Positions 41,691-51,342 of a stretch of 64,000 nucleotides of DNA are shown piece by piece. The notes below the pieces were generated by a model. The model was not told the origin of the DNA and made no database searches. It saw only the letters and a program-made list of their open reading frames with translations. Location of the stretch: NCBI RefSeq assembly GCF_004011885.1, contig NZ_SBEF01000015.1, positions 1-64,000 of the forward strand. Reading direction: 5' to 3'. Position numbers and translations under genes: made by a program. Source of the DNA: Serratia microhaemolytica (GTDB taxonomy: Bacteria > Pseudomonadota > Gammaproteobacteria > Enterobacterales > Enterobacteriaceae). The first letter of the stretch is position 1. Each line of letters starts with the position of its first letter.

Positions 41691-41702
41691 TTGATTAATC
41701 AA
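41691..41702. promoter_or_regulatory. palindrome TTGATTAATCAA
   Basis: A perfect 12-bp palindrome lies 101 bp before the FAD oxidoreductase gene. It is followed by two more TTGATTA / TTAATC half-sites (41708-41733). It is a candidate operator; the regulator is unknown. Confidence 0.35.
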
Positions 41703-41803
41703 TAGCATTGATTAGCCTATCACATTAGTTAATCTGCTGGTTTCGCGGTGCTAAATGCTTTATAACATTGCCCAGTGATTGATTGTCGACAAGGGAAAAA
41801 TAG

Positions 41804-43117
41804 GTGAAATATCCATCAGTGCCATTAAATCAAAATGATAACGGCTGGTTAATCGATCATCAGCAAACCACACGTTATCCCGTGTTGGTGGGAAACCAAA
41901 CCGCTGATTGGGTAGTGGTAGGTTCTGGCTTTGCTGGCGTCTCTTTTGCCCGACGATTGGCCTGTCTAAATCCAGAACTAAAGATTATTCTGATTGATGC
42001 CAACGGTGCTGCAGAGAGTTCATCAGCCAGAAATTCCGGATTTATCATTGGGCTGCCACACAATATCGGCAGTTCAACCGCTGAACTGAAAAAAGCACAA
42101 GGCTATCGTTCGCTACTACAGGCGGGGATCAACCAACTCAGTACCCTGATCGGCCAGCATCAGATCGTGTGTCAATGGGAGAATATTGGTAAATACCATT
42201 GCCAAGTTTCAAGCAGCAACCAACGAATATTAAAAGAGTACTGCGATCACCTCTCAATGATGGAAGAACCATACCAACTCCTGCAACAGGACGAACTGGA
42301 GCAAAAGCTGGCTACCCGTTTTTATCGGCAGGGGATCTACACCCCAAACACGATCCTAGTTAATCCGGCTAGCCTGATTATTGGCTTGGTTGATCACCTG
42401 CCACAAAATGTCACGGTGTATAACCACAGCCCAGTGATGGAGATCAACTACGGTAATAACATTCAGGTACGTACTCCTTATGGCACGCTGATAACGGGTA
42501 ATATCATGCTGGCTACCAATGCCCTCTCGCGTGAACTGTTACCGGCGACCAGCAGACAGGCAGCAATGGCAACATTTGCCAGTATCACCGCACCACTGAC
42601 CGCCGAGCAGCGCCAACGATTACCCGAGATGAGCAGTTGGGGACTAACACCGGTTAATGCGATCGCCGGTGCCACGCTGCGCTATACACCAGACCACCGT
42701 TTTCTTATCCGCCAGCATGTGATCCCAGCCCTGAATGGTGCAGTAACTGCCGCGCAAACCTATCAGGCAACGGAGCAGCATCGTAGGCTGTTTAATAAAA
42801 TTTACCCGCAATTAAATGACGTGCCAGTGCTGCGTACCTGGTCTGGCACCATCAGTGTGACGAGGAATGGTGCTCCCGTTTGGGGCAAATTAAAAAAAGG
42901 GGTTTATACCGCTGGCGGATGCAATGGCGCAGGTATCGCTAAGCAGACCATCGCTGGCAGCCTGTTAGCCGATTACGCGTTAAGCCAACATCATCCGCTG
43001 ATTGGTGCCATGCTCGAACTCGGGCACGCCAACTACCTGCCACCATCACCATTGTTGGATGTTGCAATCAAACTGTCGTTGGCTAAAGAGCGTTTTCTCG
43101 GGCGCTCAGAGGGGTAA
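41804..43117 (+). CDS. FAD-dependent amine/amino acid oxidase (DAO superfamily)
   Basis: The 437-residue protein has a Rossmann FAD motif, VVVGSGFAGVSFARRLA, near residues 37-53, the DAO feature SSARNSGFIIGLPHN and a C-terminal FAD segment GVYTAGGCNGAGIAKQT. It resembles OrdL/PuuB oxidases of gamma-glutamylputrescine and similar amines, but the substrate cannot be fixed. GTG 41804 has AAGGGA upstream. No puu or other pathway genes flank it. A palindrome upstream suggests its own regulation. Confidence 0.82.
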   Translation: MKYPSVPLNQNDNGWLIDHQQTTRYPVLVGNQTADWVVVGSGFAGVSFARRLACLNPELKIILIDANGAAESSSARNSGFIIGLPHNIGSSTAELKKAQGYRSLLQAGINQLSTLIGQHQIVCQWENIGKYHCQVSSSNQRILKEYCDHLSMMEEPYQLLQQDELEQKLATRFYRQGIYTPNTILVNPASLIIGLVDHLPQNVTVYNHSPVMEINYGNNIQVRTPYGTLITGNIMLATNALSRELLPATSRQAAMATFASITAPLTAEQRQRLPEMSSWGLTPVNAIAGATLRYTPDHRFLIRQHVIPALNGAVTAAQTYQATEQHRRLFNKIYPQLNDVPVLRTWSGTISVTRNGAPVWGKLKKGVYTAGGCNGAGIAKQTIAGSLLADYALSQHHPLIGAMLELGHANYLPPSPLLDVAIKLSLAKERFLGRSEG

Positions 43118-43126
43118 TAAAGGCAA

Positions 43127-43732
43127 CTACTCAGCCAGCACCAACCTAACCGGTTCAACCGCTAAGGTGACGCTCTTAGGTTCTTGTTCGCTGAGTACCA
43201 TCACATAACGTATCGCTCCATTTGATTGTAAATAAAAGTGAGATGCCTCGACTTGGCGCAATAACTCATTCACTTTTTCAATACTCTGTTCAATGGTCAA
43301 TACTGTTTCAAACTGACGTATCAACGCAGCCATATACTGAATAGCCGCGCTCTGTGCGTTTGTGCTGTTGGCTGACAGTAGGTGGGTAAGCTGTATCGTT
43401 TTGATCTTACCGCTCCCCCGCTCTAGTGCGGTAGAGGCATATAAATCAGCACGGATCCTGCTGGCAGCGCGTAACAGTGATGGCGGATCCGCCCGTTCAC
43501 TTGCAACTATCCGAAACTCACCAATCGGCAACGTTGGATTATCACGATTATAACTTTCACGAAATTCGGCTACAGTGAAGGAGAAGGTTGGCGCTTCAGC
43601 AAGCAGATAAGGTGCCGTTAACCGCTCAGCACTCAAAGCCAACGTATCATGTTGAGCAGCAAACACCGAATGAAGAGCAAACCACAGGTTAAAAACAAAG
43701 TAGCAGGCAACGGCAATCACGATTTTCTGCAT
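43127..43732 (-). CDS. yiiQ: DUF1454 periplasmic protein YiiQ
   Basis: The 201-residue protein has a signal peptide (cleavage near VFA-AQ) and matches E. coli YiiQ: APYLLAEAPTF, REDFN-like RESYN, DLYASTALERGSGKIK, and the C-terminal VTLAVEPVRL. The function is unknown; the signal peptide places it in the periplasm. As in E. coli, it is adjacent to a DUF805 (yiiR-like) gene, but tpiA, the E. coli neighbour, is absent. Confidence 0.88.
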   Translation of the reverse strand: MQKIVIAVACYFVFNLWFALHSVFAAQHDTLALSAERLTAPYLLAEAPTFSFTVAEFRESYNRDNPTLPIGEFRIVASERADPPSLLRAASRIRADLYASTALERGSGKIKTIQLTHLLSANSTNAQSAAIQYMAALIRQFETVLTIEQSIEKVNELLRQVEASHFYLQSNGAIRYVMVLSEQEPKSVTLAVEPVRLVLAE

Positions 43733-43908
43733 GGTATTCCTGTATTAATTCTGTTTTCCTAATGCACCGGTTGTCAAATGCTTGTGTTACACTGCTGCGC
43801 CAACGTGGCGGCATCATTGCCTATTGTTTAGCCAGCAAAGCCAGTCAAATCACAATTGCCAATCGCAGAGGTGAACTGGCAATAGATTATATAAGAGCAC
43901 AGAAATCA

Positions 43909-44331
43909 ATGACCATAGAACAGTGGTGTTTTTCTTTTCGAGGCCGCATAGGGCGGCGTGATTTTTGGATCTGGATCGCTATTTGGATGATCCTCATGAT
44001 GATTGGTTTTGTACTGGCCGATCAGCAACTGCTCTCGGTACAGTCTGTGGCATTCTTTTTAGTATTGCTATTGTGGCCAACTACCGCTGTTATCGTGAAA
44101 CGGTTGCATGATCGCAATAAAAAAGGAGGATGGGCGCTGCTGTTAGTCGTTGCTTGGCTACTGTTTGCTGGCAACTGGCAGATGCTAGCTCCCATCTGGC
44201 AACTGGGTATCGGGCGTTTTATTCCCACCCTAATCACCGTGATGATGCTGCTTGATTTGGGCGTATTTGTCGGTACACCCGGTGAAAACCGTTTCGGTGC
44301 ACCAGCCAACCGTGTCAGGTTCCATCGTTAA
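43909..44331 (+). CDS. yiiR: DUF805 inner-membrane protein, YiiR-like
   Basis: The 140-residue protein opens MTIEQWCFSFRGRIGRRDFW, the DUF805 signature, and has four membrane helices with VKRLHDRNKKGGWALL between them and VGTPGENRFG at the end. Function unknown. ATG 43909 matches the YiiR N terminus; the frame is open back to 43762 but that part does not resemble the family. It is divergent from yiiQ. Confidence 0.85.
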   Translation: MTIEQWCFSFRGRIGRRDFWIWIAIWMILMMIGFVLADQQLLSVQSVAFFLVLLLWPTTAVIVKRLHDRNKKGGWALLLVVAWLLFAGNWQMLAPIWQLGIGRFIPTLITVMMLLDLGVFVGTPGENRFGAPANRVRFHR

Positions 44332-44436
44332 GTCAGTTGAATGTTGCCTACTGTTATACGATGCCAGGAAACATTGTGTGGTTTAGCACACTCTCCACAG
44401 CAACATTACCCATGACAAAAAATCTGAGTGATAAGT

Positions 44437-44477
44437 ATGAAGTCTCCTGACAACTCACTGAAGACAAGAGACTTCAT
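44437..44477. terminator. 10-bp inverted repeat between convergent genes
   Basis: ATGAAGTCTC (44437-44446) and GAGACTTCAT (44468-44477) form a perfect stem with a 21-nt loop between the yiiR-like gene and the SufR-like gene, which end toward each other. Neither side has an immediate T run; it is a possible shared terminator. Confidence 0.4.
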
Positions 44478-44491
44478 CCTAGATTACCGCT

Positions 44492-45139
44492 TCAGACCGG
44501 GCTGCAGGCTATAACACCAGCCTGTTTCGGCTTAATTAAATAACCGCAACGTCGATTACCAGAGACAGGATAACTTTTACGCTCAATCGAGTAATCCCTA
44601 CCAAATAAACGAGTAAACAGCCTGACTTCCGAGTCACAAAGCGCACTGCAGCTATGCGCACCAGCGCCAGTTGGGCAGTGATTCTCAACCAACAATATCC
44701 CTTCTGGTGTTTCTATCAACTCTGACATATAACCATCATTTTGACGCAGTTTTACCAAACAGTTAAGTTTGTCCAAATGGCTCTGCTTTTCGGCAAGGCA
44801 ACTGGCATAACGTTGGTAAAATTTATCTTCACGCGCGCAAATTAACTTATCTATTCCTCCAGGGCCAAACACCTCTTGTGCTGACTCCAACAAGGCAGAT
44901 GAAAGCCGATCATTACGATCAGTAAACTGGCTGTGCCCTTGTGGTGTCAGTGACCAGTAACGTGTTGGTCGCCCAACTTTGCTACGGGTCTCCTCATAAC
45001 AAACCAGATCACGCTCTTGCAACGAGTGTAGATGCTGGCGGATCCCCATTGTCGTGATATCAAGCTGTTCAGCAAGCATTTTGACTGAATGAGGGCCTAA
45101 GGTTTTTAGTTGTAATAAAATCAACTCTAATGTTTTCAT
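44492..45139 (-). CDS. SufR-like (COG2345) transcriptional regulator
   Basis: The 215-residue protein has an N-terminal ArsR/DeoR-like winged helix (about residues 1-70, with ITTMGIRQHLHSLQERDLV and GRPTRYWSLT) and a C-terminal part with cysteines 155, 164, 168 and 198 in NHCPTGAGAHSCSALCDSE and RRCGY. This cysteine layout is that of SufR-type regulators that bind an Fe-S cluster. Targets are unknown; no suf, isc or other Fe-S gene is adjacent. A long empty AT-rich region lies upstream. Confidence 0.78.
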   Translation of the reverse strand: MKTLELILLQLKTLGPHSVKMLAEQLDITTMGIRQHLHSLQERDLVCYEETRSKVGRPTRYWSLTPQGHSQFTDRNDRLSSALLESAQEVFGPGGIDKLICAREDKFYQRYASCLAEKQSHLDKLNCLVKLRQNDGYMSELIETPEGILLVENHCPTGAGAHSCSALCDSEVRLFTRLFGRDYSIERKSYPVSGNRRCGYLIKPKQAGVIACSPV

Positions 45140-45874
45140 AAACCCAATCCCTGTGGTGGAATATTAAATAAAGTTAGTAACGATAATTACCAAACAGCAT
45201 GTTTAATTTTTTATTTATATACGACCTATTGATATACAGGAAATTATCTGTATTTCTGGCCGAATGTTGTACTTCTCCTCATGGTATTAAACTTTAGAAA
45301 AACAAACTTTTCTGCCTTTTCATTTGTGCTACCAAACGGTTAACCTTTAAATAGGTTAATAAACAATCGGGAGCCACTATTTCTCAAGACTGATACAACA
45401 ACCTCTTACTAAAACCGAACACTATAATAAGCTAGCTCAAGAGTAACTGACTCAGCTAATTATCTATTCATAACCAATCCTATCACCACATTGGCATGAC
45501 AAAACACTATCGAACCGCCAGTTCACTGACCGCTCCACAATGCTTTCATTGAGTTGAAAAAATAGAGTTCGCCAAAGGCAATTGTCGGAGAAACAAATTA
45601 GTAAAACTTTCGTTTGATGTCTATGATTTTTTTCATGTTTTTATCTTATAGGAATAAGCTACCATTGAGTGAAAACGGTGCCTAAAACAGAATCAAGCGA
45701 TCAAAAAACAACCAAAAAATCACGACACAATTGATTGATAGAAAAGAAAAGGCGATTTATTTCAATTTAATAGAAAAAGTAAAAAATGTAAATCAGCATT
45801 ACTGCATCAGTACAATACCAAATAAGTGAAGGCTTACTATCATTAATTAAAAATTAACTAATAAGAAAAAATTA
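45140..45874. other. 735-bp AT-rich gene-free region
   Basis: No frame of 60 codons and no recognisable RNA gene is seen. The sequence is very AT-rich with A runs. Small dyads are ATACAG/CTGTAT (45234-45253) and TTAACCT/AGGTTAA (45340-45359). In E. coli the gene after cysE is trmL, which is missing here. It may be an eroded former gene region plus the promoter of the SufR-like gene. Confidence 0.5.
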
Positions 45875-46696
45875 TTAAATTCCATCACCATTCTCAAACT
45901 GCTTTTTACGGCCATTGAAGTACTGATTCATCTCCATCGCTGGAGTATCACTTTCTGGGCGACCGACAACGCGTGCGGGAACACCTGCCACTGTAGTATG
46001 TGGTGGCACTGGCCGCAGTACCACCGAACCGGCACCTATTTTTGCTCCCTTTCCAACTTCAATATTACCGAGAATTTTAGCTCCAGCACCAATCATCACG
46101 CCTTCACGAATTTTAGGATGGCGATCACCGCTGGTTTTACCCGTTCCTCCCAAAGTGACGGATTGCAGGATAGACACATTATTCTCAACCACCGCCGTTT
46201 CACCGATAACAATCCCCGTAGCATGGTCCAGCATAATTCCCGAGCCAATCATCGCTGCCGGATGAATATCGACCGAGAAAGCGACCGAAATTTGATTCTG
46301 CAAATAAATCGCTAATGCCTGACGCCCTTGTTGCCACAACCAGTGACCAATCCGATAAGCCTGTAGCGCATGAAACCCCTTCAGATAGAGCAATGGGGTA
46401 GAACATTTATCCACCGCAGGATCACGCAACTGCACTGCCAAAATATCACGAGCAGCACACAACACCATTTGTCCATCCGATTGGTAAGCTTCTTCGATCA
46501 CCTCGCGCACCGCAATCGCTGGCATACTGGGATTCGCCAACTTATTGGCCAGAATATAGCTGAGTGCGCGGGAAAGATTTTCGTGCTTGAGTAATGTGGC
46601 ATGGAAAAAGCTGGCCAGCATCGGTTCACTCTCTGCCAGCGCTTTAGCCTCTGATTTGATACTACTCCAGACTTGCTCTAATTCGGTGGGTGACAT
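45875..46696 (-). CDS. cysE: serine O-acetyltransferase CysE
   Basis: The 273-residue protein equals E. coli CysE in length. The N-terminal helical domain is followed by a left-handed beta-helix with hexapeptide repeats and the active site around DHATGIVIGETAVV and GDRHPKI. It makes O-acetylserine, the substrate of CysM, and is feedback-inhibited by cysteine. It is the last gene of yibN-grxC-secB-gpsA-cysE. Confidence 0.97.
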   Translation of the reverse strand: MSPTELEQVWSSIKSEAKALAESEPMLASFFHATLLKHENLSRALSYILANKLANPSMPAIAVREVIEEAYQSDGQMVLCAARDILAVQLRDPAVDKCSTPLLYLKGFHALQAYRIGHWLWQQGRQALAIYLQNQISVAFSVDIHPAAMIGSGIMLDHATGIVIGETAVVENNVSILQSVTLGGTGKTSGDRHPKIREGVMIGAGAKILGNIEVGKGAKIGAGSVVLRPVPPHTTVAGVPARVVGRPESDTPAMEMNQYFNGRKKQFENGDGI

Positions 46697-46753
46697 AGCC
46701 TGCTCTCCATTTTACAATCCAGCCAGCCCCCAGCCTACCGCCGGGGCGGCGAA

Positions 46754-46781
46754 GGTAAAGGCGTGTTTCACTGCCTTTACC
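46754..46781. other. 9-bp hairpin between gpsA and cysE
   Basis: GGTAAAGGC (46754-46762) pairs perfectly with GCCTTTACC (46773-46781), 8 bp past the gpsA stop. It could attenuate or process the gpsA-cysE transcript; the minus-strand tail is weak in T. Confidence 0.45.
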
Positions 46782-46788
46782 TGCGGAA

Positions 46789-47799
46789 TTACACTTCATC
46801 TTTGCGACTTCTGCCCAATAGACTTAATGCCGCTTCATGAACATTTTTGTCGGTATAGAGCACTTTATAGATCTGTTCAGTGATCGGCATCTCTACACCC
46901 GCCCGCTGAGCCAAGGCAACAACCTCCTTGGTGTTCCGGTACCCTTCCACTACCTGGCCGATACTGCTCTGTGCCTGCTCCGCTGTTAATCCCTGCCCAA
47001 GCATGATACCAAAGCGGCGATTGCGTGACTGGTTATCAGTACAAGTGAGCACCAGATCGCCCAATCCGGCCATCCCCATAAAAGTGGCTGGATCAGCACC
47101 CAATGCAGCGCCTAACCGACTCATTTCAGCCAGGCCACGTGTAATCAATGCGGTGCGGGCATTAGCACCAAACCCGATACCATCTGACATGCCTGCACCA
47201 ATCGCAATCACGTTTTTCACCGCGCCACCCAACTGTACCCCAATCAGATCAGGATTGTTGTAGACACGCAGGCTCTTACCGCAATGCAGCAATTGTTGCA
47301 ACTCATCAGCAAACTGAAGATCCGTGGCAGCCAGAGCAATCGCGGTCGGTAGGCCCGCCGCCAGTTCTTTAGCAAAAGTAGGGCCTGAAAGCACCGCCAA
47401 CGGCATCTCAGGCGGCAACACCTCTCGCGCTACATCCTGCAAGAGACGGCCAGTTTCGGCTTCTAGCCCCTTGGTTGCCCAAACCACTCGTGCATCTGTA
47501 CGCAGATGAGGCCGCAGTTGTCGCAACACATCAGCAAAAACATGGCTTGGCACTACAATCAGCACATCTCGGCTGGCAGCCAGTGCTCGTGCGAGATCGC
47601 TATCAAGTAATAGCGTGTCGGGAAAGGTCACATCGGGAAGAAAACGCTGGTTACAGCGCTGCTGCTGCATCAGCGCAATCTGTTCAGGATTGTGCCCCCA
47701 CAACATCACTAAATGGCCATTACGCGCAAGCGTAATGGCTAAAGCGGTGCCATAAGAGCCGGCACCGATAACAGTAATTGAAGTTTCAATAATATTCAT
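46789..47799 (-). CDS. gpsA: glycerol-3-phosphate dehydrogenase (NAD(P)+)
   Basis: The 336-residue protein has the N-terminal nucleotide-binding motif [33 protein letters not shown] and GLGDLVLTC. It reduces dihydroxyacetone phosphate to sn-glycerol-3-phosphate for phospholipids. Its ATG overlaps the secB stop by one base (TGATG). Confidence 0.96.
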   Translation of the reverse strand: MNIIETSITVIGAGSYGTALAITLARNGHLVMLWGHNPEQIALMQQQRCNQRFLPDVTFPDTLLLDSDLARALAASRDVLIVVPSHVFADVLRQLRPHLRTDARVVWATKGLEAETGRLLQDVAREVLPPEMPLAVLSGPTFAKELAAGLPTAIALAATDLQFADELQQLLHCGKSLRVYNNPDLIGVQLGGAVKNVIAIGAGMSDGIGFGANARTALITRGLAEMSRLGAALGADPATFMGMAGLGDLVLTCTDNQSRNRRFGIMLGQGLTAEQAQSSIGQVVEGYRNTKEVVALAQRAGVEMPITEQIYKVLYTDKNVHEAALSLLGRSRKDEV

Positions 47800-48269
47800 C
47801 AGTCACCCTGATGTGGTTGAGCACCCTCATTTTCCGCTTGCTGCTGCAAGTAGCTCATGAACAGCGCGTCAAAATTGACTGGTGCCAGATTCAATTGAGG
47901 GAAGGTGCCACGAGAAACCAGATTGGTGATACATTCACGGGCATACGGGAACAGAATATTCGGGCAGTATGCGCCTAGGCAGTGCGCCAGTTGTGTGCCT
48001 TCAATACCAGAAATCGAGAAGATCCCAGCCTGTTGCACTTCACACAAAAACGCCGTCTCCTTGCCCAAGGTCGCCGTCACCGTGGCGCGCAGCACCACTT
48101 CATACACGCCTTCTGCCAAACTGTTAGAAGAGGTGTCCAGATCGAGTTTAACTTCTGGCTGCCACTCTTGCTGGAACACTTGTGGTGCGTTTGGCGCTTC
48201 AAACGAGATGTCTTTGGTGTAGATACGTTGGATCTGAAAAACCATCTCGGTCGCGTTTTGTTCTGACAT
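47799..48269 (-). CDS. secB: protein-export chaperone SecB
   Basis: The 156-residue acidic protein matches enterobacterial SecB, with [18 protein letters not shown] and [19 protein letters not shown]. It holds preproteins unfolded and hands them to SecA. ATG 48269 gives the family start MSEQN; an upstream ATG at 48314 adds unrelated residues. Confidence 0.97.
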   Translation of the reverse strand: MSEQNATEMVFQIQRIYTKDISFEAPNAPQVFQQEWQPEVKLDLDTSSNSLAEGVYEVVLRATVTATLGKETAFLCEVQQAGIFSISGIEGTQLAHCLGAYCPNILFPYARECITNLVSRGTFPQLNLAPVNFDALFMSYLQQQAENEGAQPHQGD

Positions 48270-48503
48270 GTGTAATATCCTTTGTTGAATAACGTTATGA
48301 CTGCCTTGATTCACTTAACGAGCAAAACCCAAAGCAAATTAATTACTGCATGTTAGGCCACAAGTCCACCCGACATTACAATGGCAGTTAACTCAATCAG
48401 TTTGCCATTTTTTGTCACTTGCAGCCCTGATAACAACCCTTGAACTGCTGTTTGATGCGCACCTGAGCAAACCACGGGTGTCAGGTTTTGATCAAACTCG
48501 CTG

Positions 48504-48752
48504 TCACAGCAATCGATCCAGGCCGCCCTGGGCATCGAGTTCATGCAGATCATCACAACCACCAATGTGTTGGTCATTAATGAAAATCTGCGGTACCGTG
48601 CTGCGTCCGCTACGTGCAATCATCCGTTGACGTTTCTCTTCATCACCATCAATTGCAATCTCATCAAATGTCGCTCCCTTACTGGTCAACAGTGCCTTGG
48701 CACGATGGCAGTATGGGCAAGTCGCTTTAGTGTAAATTTCAATCTTTGCCAT
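48504..48752 (-). CDS. grxC: glutaredoxin 3
   Basis: The 82-residue protein has the active site CPYC (Cys12, Cys15), the TVPQIFIN cis-proline loop and GGCDDLHEL. It is a glutathione-dependent thiol oxidoreductase in the cytosol. ATG 48752 fits E. coli GrxC (83 residues). It lies 10 bp downstream of yibN and 234 bp from secB. Confidence 0.95.
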   Translation of the reverse strand: MAKIEIYTKATCPYCHRAKALLTSKGATFDEIAIDGDEEKRQRMIARSGRSTVPQIFINDQHIGGCDDLHELDAQGGLDRLL

Positions 48753-48762
48753 AGTATCCTCG

Positions 48763-49200
48763 TTATGACTTACCACGCGCTAGAGGAAGGTTTTCTCCAC
48801 TCCAGCCAGAAATACCTTCTTTCAGAATATAAACCTGACCAAAGCCGTTTTGACTGAGGCTCTCTGCTGGTGGACGCGACGTAGTTCCATGCGCACAAAC
48901 GACAATCACCGGCTGGGCTTTATGCTTTTCCAGTTCACCCAAACTACCTGCTTTAATTTCACTTGCGGTTAAGTTAATTGCGCCTATGATGTGCCCCTTG
49001 CGGAAATCATCACGGCTGCGGAGATCAACCACTACCGCATCTTCTTTATTGATCAAACGGGTAGCCTCAGCACGGGTGATCTCTTTGACTTTAGAAAAAC
49101 GGCTTTTAAACGTCATCACAATGACAGCCAACAGCAAAGCAACCCAAGACAGGCTCAATATTGGGTGCCTACCGACAAATTGAATAATTTCTTGCAGCAT
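48763..49200 (-). CDS. yibN: membrane-anchored rhodanese-like protein YibN
   Basis: The 145-residue protein has one N-terminal membrane helix (residues 10-30) and a rhodanese domain with [15 protein letters not shown]. The active loop here is CAHGTTSR, a canonical CxxGxxS/T loop with the catalytic cysteine, whereas my recollection of E. coli YibN has a non-canonical loop. Role in envelope or sulfur chemistry is unsettled. ATG 49200 is chosen; a TTG at 49212 abuts the SD-like GGGAG. Confidence 0.92.
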   Translation of the reverse strand: MLQEIIQFVGRHPILSLSWVALLLAVIVMTFKSRFSKVKEITRAEATRLINKEDAVVVDLRSRDDFRKGHIIGAINLTASEIKAGSLGELEKHKAQPVIVVCAHGTTSRPPAESLSQNGFGQVYILKEGISGWSGENLPLARGKS

Positions 49201-49788
49201 GTGGGGTAACAACTCCCGTTAGTTAAGGGGAAAAAGACTCAAGCGTTAAGAGTATACCTGTCGGATTGAGCAAATACAGCCAATAAACCAGACCGTAGCG
49301 CAGAAACTGGCCCGCAGTTGCACTAACATCGAAAAACAATGAATGTTTTTTAAGCAAAATCTGTTGTTATTACTCGCGATTGAGTCGCCGTTTAGGAGGC
49401 AGATCACGGTCACAAACCGCCTCTGCCCATGCGACTTGGACACAAAGAATTTCATCCATATTATGGCAACGATATCCTCATTAGCAGCAAACCAAATTAT
49501 TCGCCACACTCTCAATGCAATAGCGGCAAAAAATGCGTTAATGTGGTGGCGAACAGATCTCTTTACAGGCTTTTTGCCCGGCTACGTTGTAAAATCGTTA
49601 TTAGCCGCCGATTCCAACAAGCATCGTTGGCAGGTTCACCAGGCAACTATTCGGTAAAGCCATCGTCAAACTACCCTAGCCGAACGACTATAGGTGCAAC
49701 ATCAGCCTGAGGGCCAATAGGCATCGCTTTAATAGTGATCGAACCGATGCCTATTGACAACTTGAGCTATCAGAAAGAGGTTACTGTA
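49201..49788. other. 588-bp gap between yibN and gpmI
   Basis: The divergent promoters of yibN and gpmI lie here, but the gap is far longer than needed. Two overlapping frames of 89 and 104 codons (49246-49515 minus, 49343-49657 plus) have no family resemblance I can see and no good SD. A 12-bp inverted repeat stands at 49715-49756. Confidence 0.45.
49715..49756 (+). repeat. 12-bp perfect inverted repeat upstream of gpmI
   Basis: CAATAGGCATCG (49715-49726) and CGATGCCTATTG (49745-49756) are perfect complements with an 18-nt loop. The repeat ends 32 nt before the gpmI ATG, just upstream of its SD, so it may form a leader hairpin. Confidence 0.6.
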
Positions 49789-51333
49789 ATGTCGAGCACG
49801 AAAAAACCGATGGTATTAGTTATCCTGGATGGGTATGGCTATCGCGAGGCGTCTCAAGACAACGCGATCTTGAACGCACACACCCCAGTCATGGATCAAC
49901 TGTGGCAACAGCAACCACACACGCTGATTTCAGCCTCTGGGCTGGATGTTGGTCTCCCCGACGGGCAAATGGGGAACTCTGAAGTCGGTCACGTTAACCT
50001 CGGTGCTGGTCGTGTGGTCTATCAGGATCTGACGCGTCTGGACAAAGAGATCAGTGAAGGCAGCTTTTTCACCAATCCCACCCTCACTGCGGCAGTAGAC
50101 AAAGCGGTGGCAAGCGGCAAGGCCGTACACATCATGGGGCTGATGTCTCCAGGTGGTGTGCATAGCCATGAAGACCATATTCTGGCGATGCTACAACTGG
50201 CAGCGCAACGTGGGGCAAAAACCGTCTATCTACACGCCTTCCTTGATGGCCGCGACACACCGCCACGCAGTGCCGAAAATACCCTGAAACGTTTCACAGA
50301 GCAGTTTACAGCGTTAGGTATTGGTCGCATCGCATCGATCGTCGGGCGCTACTACGCGATGGATCGTGACAACCGATGGGATCGGGTGCAGTTAGCCTAC
50401 GATCTGATGACATTGGCTCAAGCCGAGTACGCTGCTGATGATGCCGTCAGTGCGTTACAAGCCGCCTACGCACGGGATGAAAACGACGAGTTCGTCAAAC
50501 CAACGGTGATCCAGGCCGCTGGTCAACCCTCTGCGGCAATGCAAGATGGCGATGCTGTGATTTTCATGAATTTCCGCGCTGACCGCGCACGCCAAATTAC
50601 TCGTGCCTTTGTCGAGCCGCATTTCAATCAGTTTACACGTAACAAGGTGATCAACTTCGGTCAGTTTGTCATGTTGACTGAATATGCTGCGGATATTCAA
50701 GCCGCTTGTGCATATCCACCCGAATCGCTGGTGAATACGCTCGGGGAGTGGCTAATGAAGCATGGTAAGACACAACTGCGCATCTCAGAGACAGAAAAAT
50801 ATGCTCACGTCACCTTTTTCTTCAATGGCGGGGTAGAGACACCGTTTGTTGGAGAAGATCGCATACTGATCAACTCACCCAAGGTTGCTACCTACGATCT
50901 CCAACCGGAGATGAGCAGTGCCGAATTAACAGAAAAGCTGCTGGCCGCGATCCACAGTGGCAAGTATGACGTCATCATCTGTAACTACCCGAATGGTGAC
51001 ATGGTAGGCCACACAGGTGTCTACCAAGCGGCGATTGAAGCAGTAGAAGCACTTGATGCCTGTATTGCCCAAGTCGTCACCGCCGTACAAACCGTAGGCG
51101 GACAATTGCTGATCACCGCTGACCACGGTAACGCTGAGCAGATGCGTGATCCCGCTACCGACCAGGCACACACTGCCCATACCAGCGAGCCCGTTCCGCT
51201 GATTTATATCGGACAATCAGCAAAAGCGGTCGAAGGCGGCAAACTTTCCGATATTGCACCAACCATGCTGGCGTTAATGGAAATGGAAATACCTCAAGAG
51301 ATGACTGGTAAGCCGCTATTTATCGTGAAATAA
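49789..51333 (+). CDS. gpmI: 2,3-bisphosphoglycerate-independent phosphoglycerate mutase
   Basis: The 514-residue protein has the E. coli length. It shows [11 protein letters not shown], the catalytic-serine segment [25 protein letters not shown], and the metal motifs [10 protein letters not shown] and [12 protein letters not shown]. It interconverts 2- and 3-phosphoglycerate using Mn. ATG 49789 has AAAGAGG at good spacing. It leads gpmI-envC-yibQ. Confidence 0.96.
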   Translation: MSSTKKPMVLVILDGYGYREASQDNAILNAHTPVMDQLWQQQPHTLISASGLDVGLPDGQMGNSEVGHVNLGAGRVVYQDLTRLDKEISEGSFFTNPTLTAAVDKAVASGKAVHIMGLMSPGGVHSHEDHILAMLQLAAQRGAKTVYLHAFLDGRDTPPRSAENTLKRFTEQFTALGIGRIASIVGRYYAMDRDNRWDRVQLAYDLMTLAQAEYAADDAVSALQAAYARDENDEFVKPTVIQAAGQPSAAMQDGDAVIFMNFRADRARQITRAFVEPHFNQFTRNKVINFGQFVMLTEYAADIQAACAYPPESLVNTLGEWLMKHGKTQLRISETEKYAHVTFFFNGGVETPFVGEDRILINSPKVATYDLQPEMSSAELTEKLLAAIHSGKYDVIICNYPNGDMVGHTGVYQAAIEAVEALDACIAQVVTAVQTVGGQLLITADHGNAEQMRDPATDQAHTAHTSEPVPLIYIGQSAKAVEGGKLSDIAPTMLALMEMEIPQEMTGKPLFIVK

Positions 51334-51342
51334 TCCGGCTCC

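Noticed and set aside
43762-43908. N-terminal extension of the YiiR-like protein
   Set aside because: The extra 49 residues do not resemble DUF805 proteins, while the internal ATG matches the family start.
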